Assembly (NCBI GenBank): GCA_946533615.1
Contig: CAMNBY010000078.1
Coordinates: 1-6,505, forward strand
Reading direction: 5' to 3'
DNA length: 6,505 bases
Source of the DNA: an uncultured Clostridia bacterium
GTDB taxonomy: Bacteria; Bacillota; Clostridia; Oscillospirales; Ruminococcaceae
Positions 6,041 through 6,505 of the stretch are shown one piece after another (the first letter of the stretch is position 1; each line of letters opens with the position of its first letter). The notes beneath the pieces were generated by a model, which was not told the origin of the DNA, did not search any database, and was given only the letters and a program-made list of their open reading frames with translations. A program made the translations under genes and the position numbers.

Positions 6041-6086
6041 TAAAAAGATAAAGACCGTATACCGATCAAAGGATCAGTATATGGTC
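6041..6086 (-). terminator. Hairpin with T-rich tail between rpmH and rnpA (terminator or attenuator)
   Basis: GACCGTATAC (6053-6062) pairs with GTATATGGTC (6077-6086), with one G-T pair. Inside it, after one mismatch, GATC (6064-6067) pairs with GATC (6072-6075) around AAAG. On the minus strand the stem begins 21 bases after the rpmH stop and is followed by TTTATCTTTTTA (6052-6041). This looks like a leaky terminator that would let L34 mRNA outnumber the downstream genes. Confidence 0.65.
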
Positions 6087-6107
6087 AATTATCACAGAAG
6101 TCAAAGA

Positions 6108-6242
6108 TCAGTAGGTGAGTCTTGCTCTGCCCTTAGCACGTCTGCGGGCGAGAACCTTTCTGCCGTTTCTTGTAGACATTCTCTTCATAAAACCGTGAAC
6201 TTTCTTTCTCTGGAGCTTTTTAGGCTGATATGTTCTTTTCAT
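6108..6242 (-). CDS. rpmH: 50S ribosomal protein L34
   Basis: This is a 44-residue, extremely basic protein of normal L34 length. It begins MKRTYQPKKLQRKKVHGFMK and continues through RMSTRNGRKVLARRRAKGRA to RLTY and a TGA stop, which is the family sequence almost throughout. L34 is a component of the large ribosomal subunit. The start is fixed by AGGGAGG (6251-6257) 8 bases upstream. It is the first gene of the conserved cluster, with a near-consensus promoter about 80 bases before it. In most bacteria it lies next to dnaA; any such gene would be outside this window. Confidence 0.98.
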   Translation of the reverse strand: MKRTYQPKKLQRKKVHGFMKRMSTRNGRKVLARRRAKGRARLTY

Positions 6243-6250
6243 TATAAGTT

Positions 6251-6257
6251 CCTCCCT
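6251..6257 (-). promoter_or_regulatory. Ribosome binding site of rpmH
   Basis: The minus strand reads AGGGAGG, 8 bases before the ATG at 6242, fixing the L34 start. Confidence 0.9.
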
Positions 6258-6324
6258 TCAAGGTACATGATAATGGGCGTTTGTTCCGGCTGTAAAAACA
6301 GACAATAAGCCCTTGCAATAACCT

Positions 6325-6354
6325 ATTATAACTCAAATGCAAAGCTTTTGTCAA
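6325..6354 (-). promoter_or_regulatory. Near-consensus housekeeping promoter of the rpmH cluster
   Basis: On the minus strand a perfect TTGACA (6349-6354) and a perfect TATAAT (6325-6330) are separated by 18 bases. Transcription should start near 6318, giving a leader of about 75 bases before rpmH. This is the strongest promoter match in the window, as expected for a ribosomal protein gene. Confidence 0.88.
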
Positions 6355-6483
6355 GTAGATTTGTGATTTTTTTATGTTTTTGCAGTTTTTGAGCAAAAAT
6401 ACCTCCCTCCCCTATGCAATTTCCATAACACCCCCACGCACATCTGCCCTCTTTCTCGGCCTTCTGCGAGATCACTGGGGGGA

Positions 6484-6503
6484 GACCCTTTTGAAAAAGG
6501 GTC
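6484..6503. repeat. Perfect hairpin at the right window edge
   Basis: GACCCTTTT (6484-6492) and AAAAGGGTC (6495-6503) are perfect inverted copies around GA, preceded by a run of six G. The sequence stops at 6505, so it cannot be seen whether a T run follows. It may be a terminator of a gene outside the window or one end of a dispersed intergenic repeat. Nothing codes for protein between this hairpin and the rpmH promoter. Confidence 0.5.
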
Positions 6504-6505
6504 AT

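Noticed and set aside
6382..6440. G-rich minus-strand tract (GGGGG, GGGG, GGG runs) as a possible quadruplex
   Set aside because: The runs are unequal and widely spaced, and no regular four-run pattern is present.
6454..6471. TCTCG/CGAGA inverted repeat
   Set aside because: The stem is only 5 bases with an 8-base loop, within chance expectation.
1..6505. CRISPR array, insertion sequence, tRNA or rRNA gene
   Set aside because: I saw no regularly spaced direct repeats, transposase frame, cloverleaf or rRNA-like sequence in the window.

Overview
The window looks like part of a chromosome from a low-to-moderate GC Gram-positive anaerobe, most likely a Clostridia member of the Ruminococcus/Oscillospiraceae type. 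Three things suggest this: the Firmicutes-style gene order rpmH-rnpA-yidD-yidC-jag, the AGGAGG-type ribosome binding sites, and a sigma factor fused to a BspA-type leucine-rich-repeat surface domain. The genus is an inference; no 16S or other firm taxonomic marker is present.

Left edge (1-613): a plus-strand gene, cut by the window edge, encodes the C-terminal part of a CHAP-domain cell-wall hydrolase with a small putative wall-binding tail. It ends at a strong bidirectional terminator shared with the convergent gene to its right.

Middle (615-3054): a minus-strand unit made of a 48-codon small ORF (2677-2823) with a very good ribosome binding site, overlapping the start of a 702-residue protein (615-2723). 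That protein has an N-terminal ECF-like sigma factor, one transmembrane helix, a Thr/Pro/Ala-rich stalk and a C-terminal BspA-type leucine-rich-repeat domain. Its surface domain is strikingly AT-rich compared with its sigma half. This is the most unusual object in the window: a potential one-piece membrane-tethered transcription factor.

Right (3011-6354): the conserved minus-strand cluster rpmH (ribosomal protein L34), rnpA (RNase P protein), yidD, yidC (membrane insertase) and jag/khpB (RNA-binding protein). A near-consensus promoter lies upstream of rpmH, a hairpin with a T-rich tail plus a second promoter-like sequence lies between rpmH and rnpA, and a terminator follows jag. These genes link ribosome and tRNA maturation with membrane protein insertion. 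YidC has a very long acidic loop between its second and third membrane segments, and Jag has an Arg/Gly-rich tail. The usual downstream neighbours mnmE/mnmG are absent after jag. The last about 150 bases hold no gene that I can see, only a perfect hairpin at the window edge.
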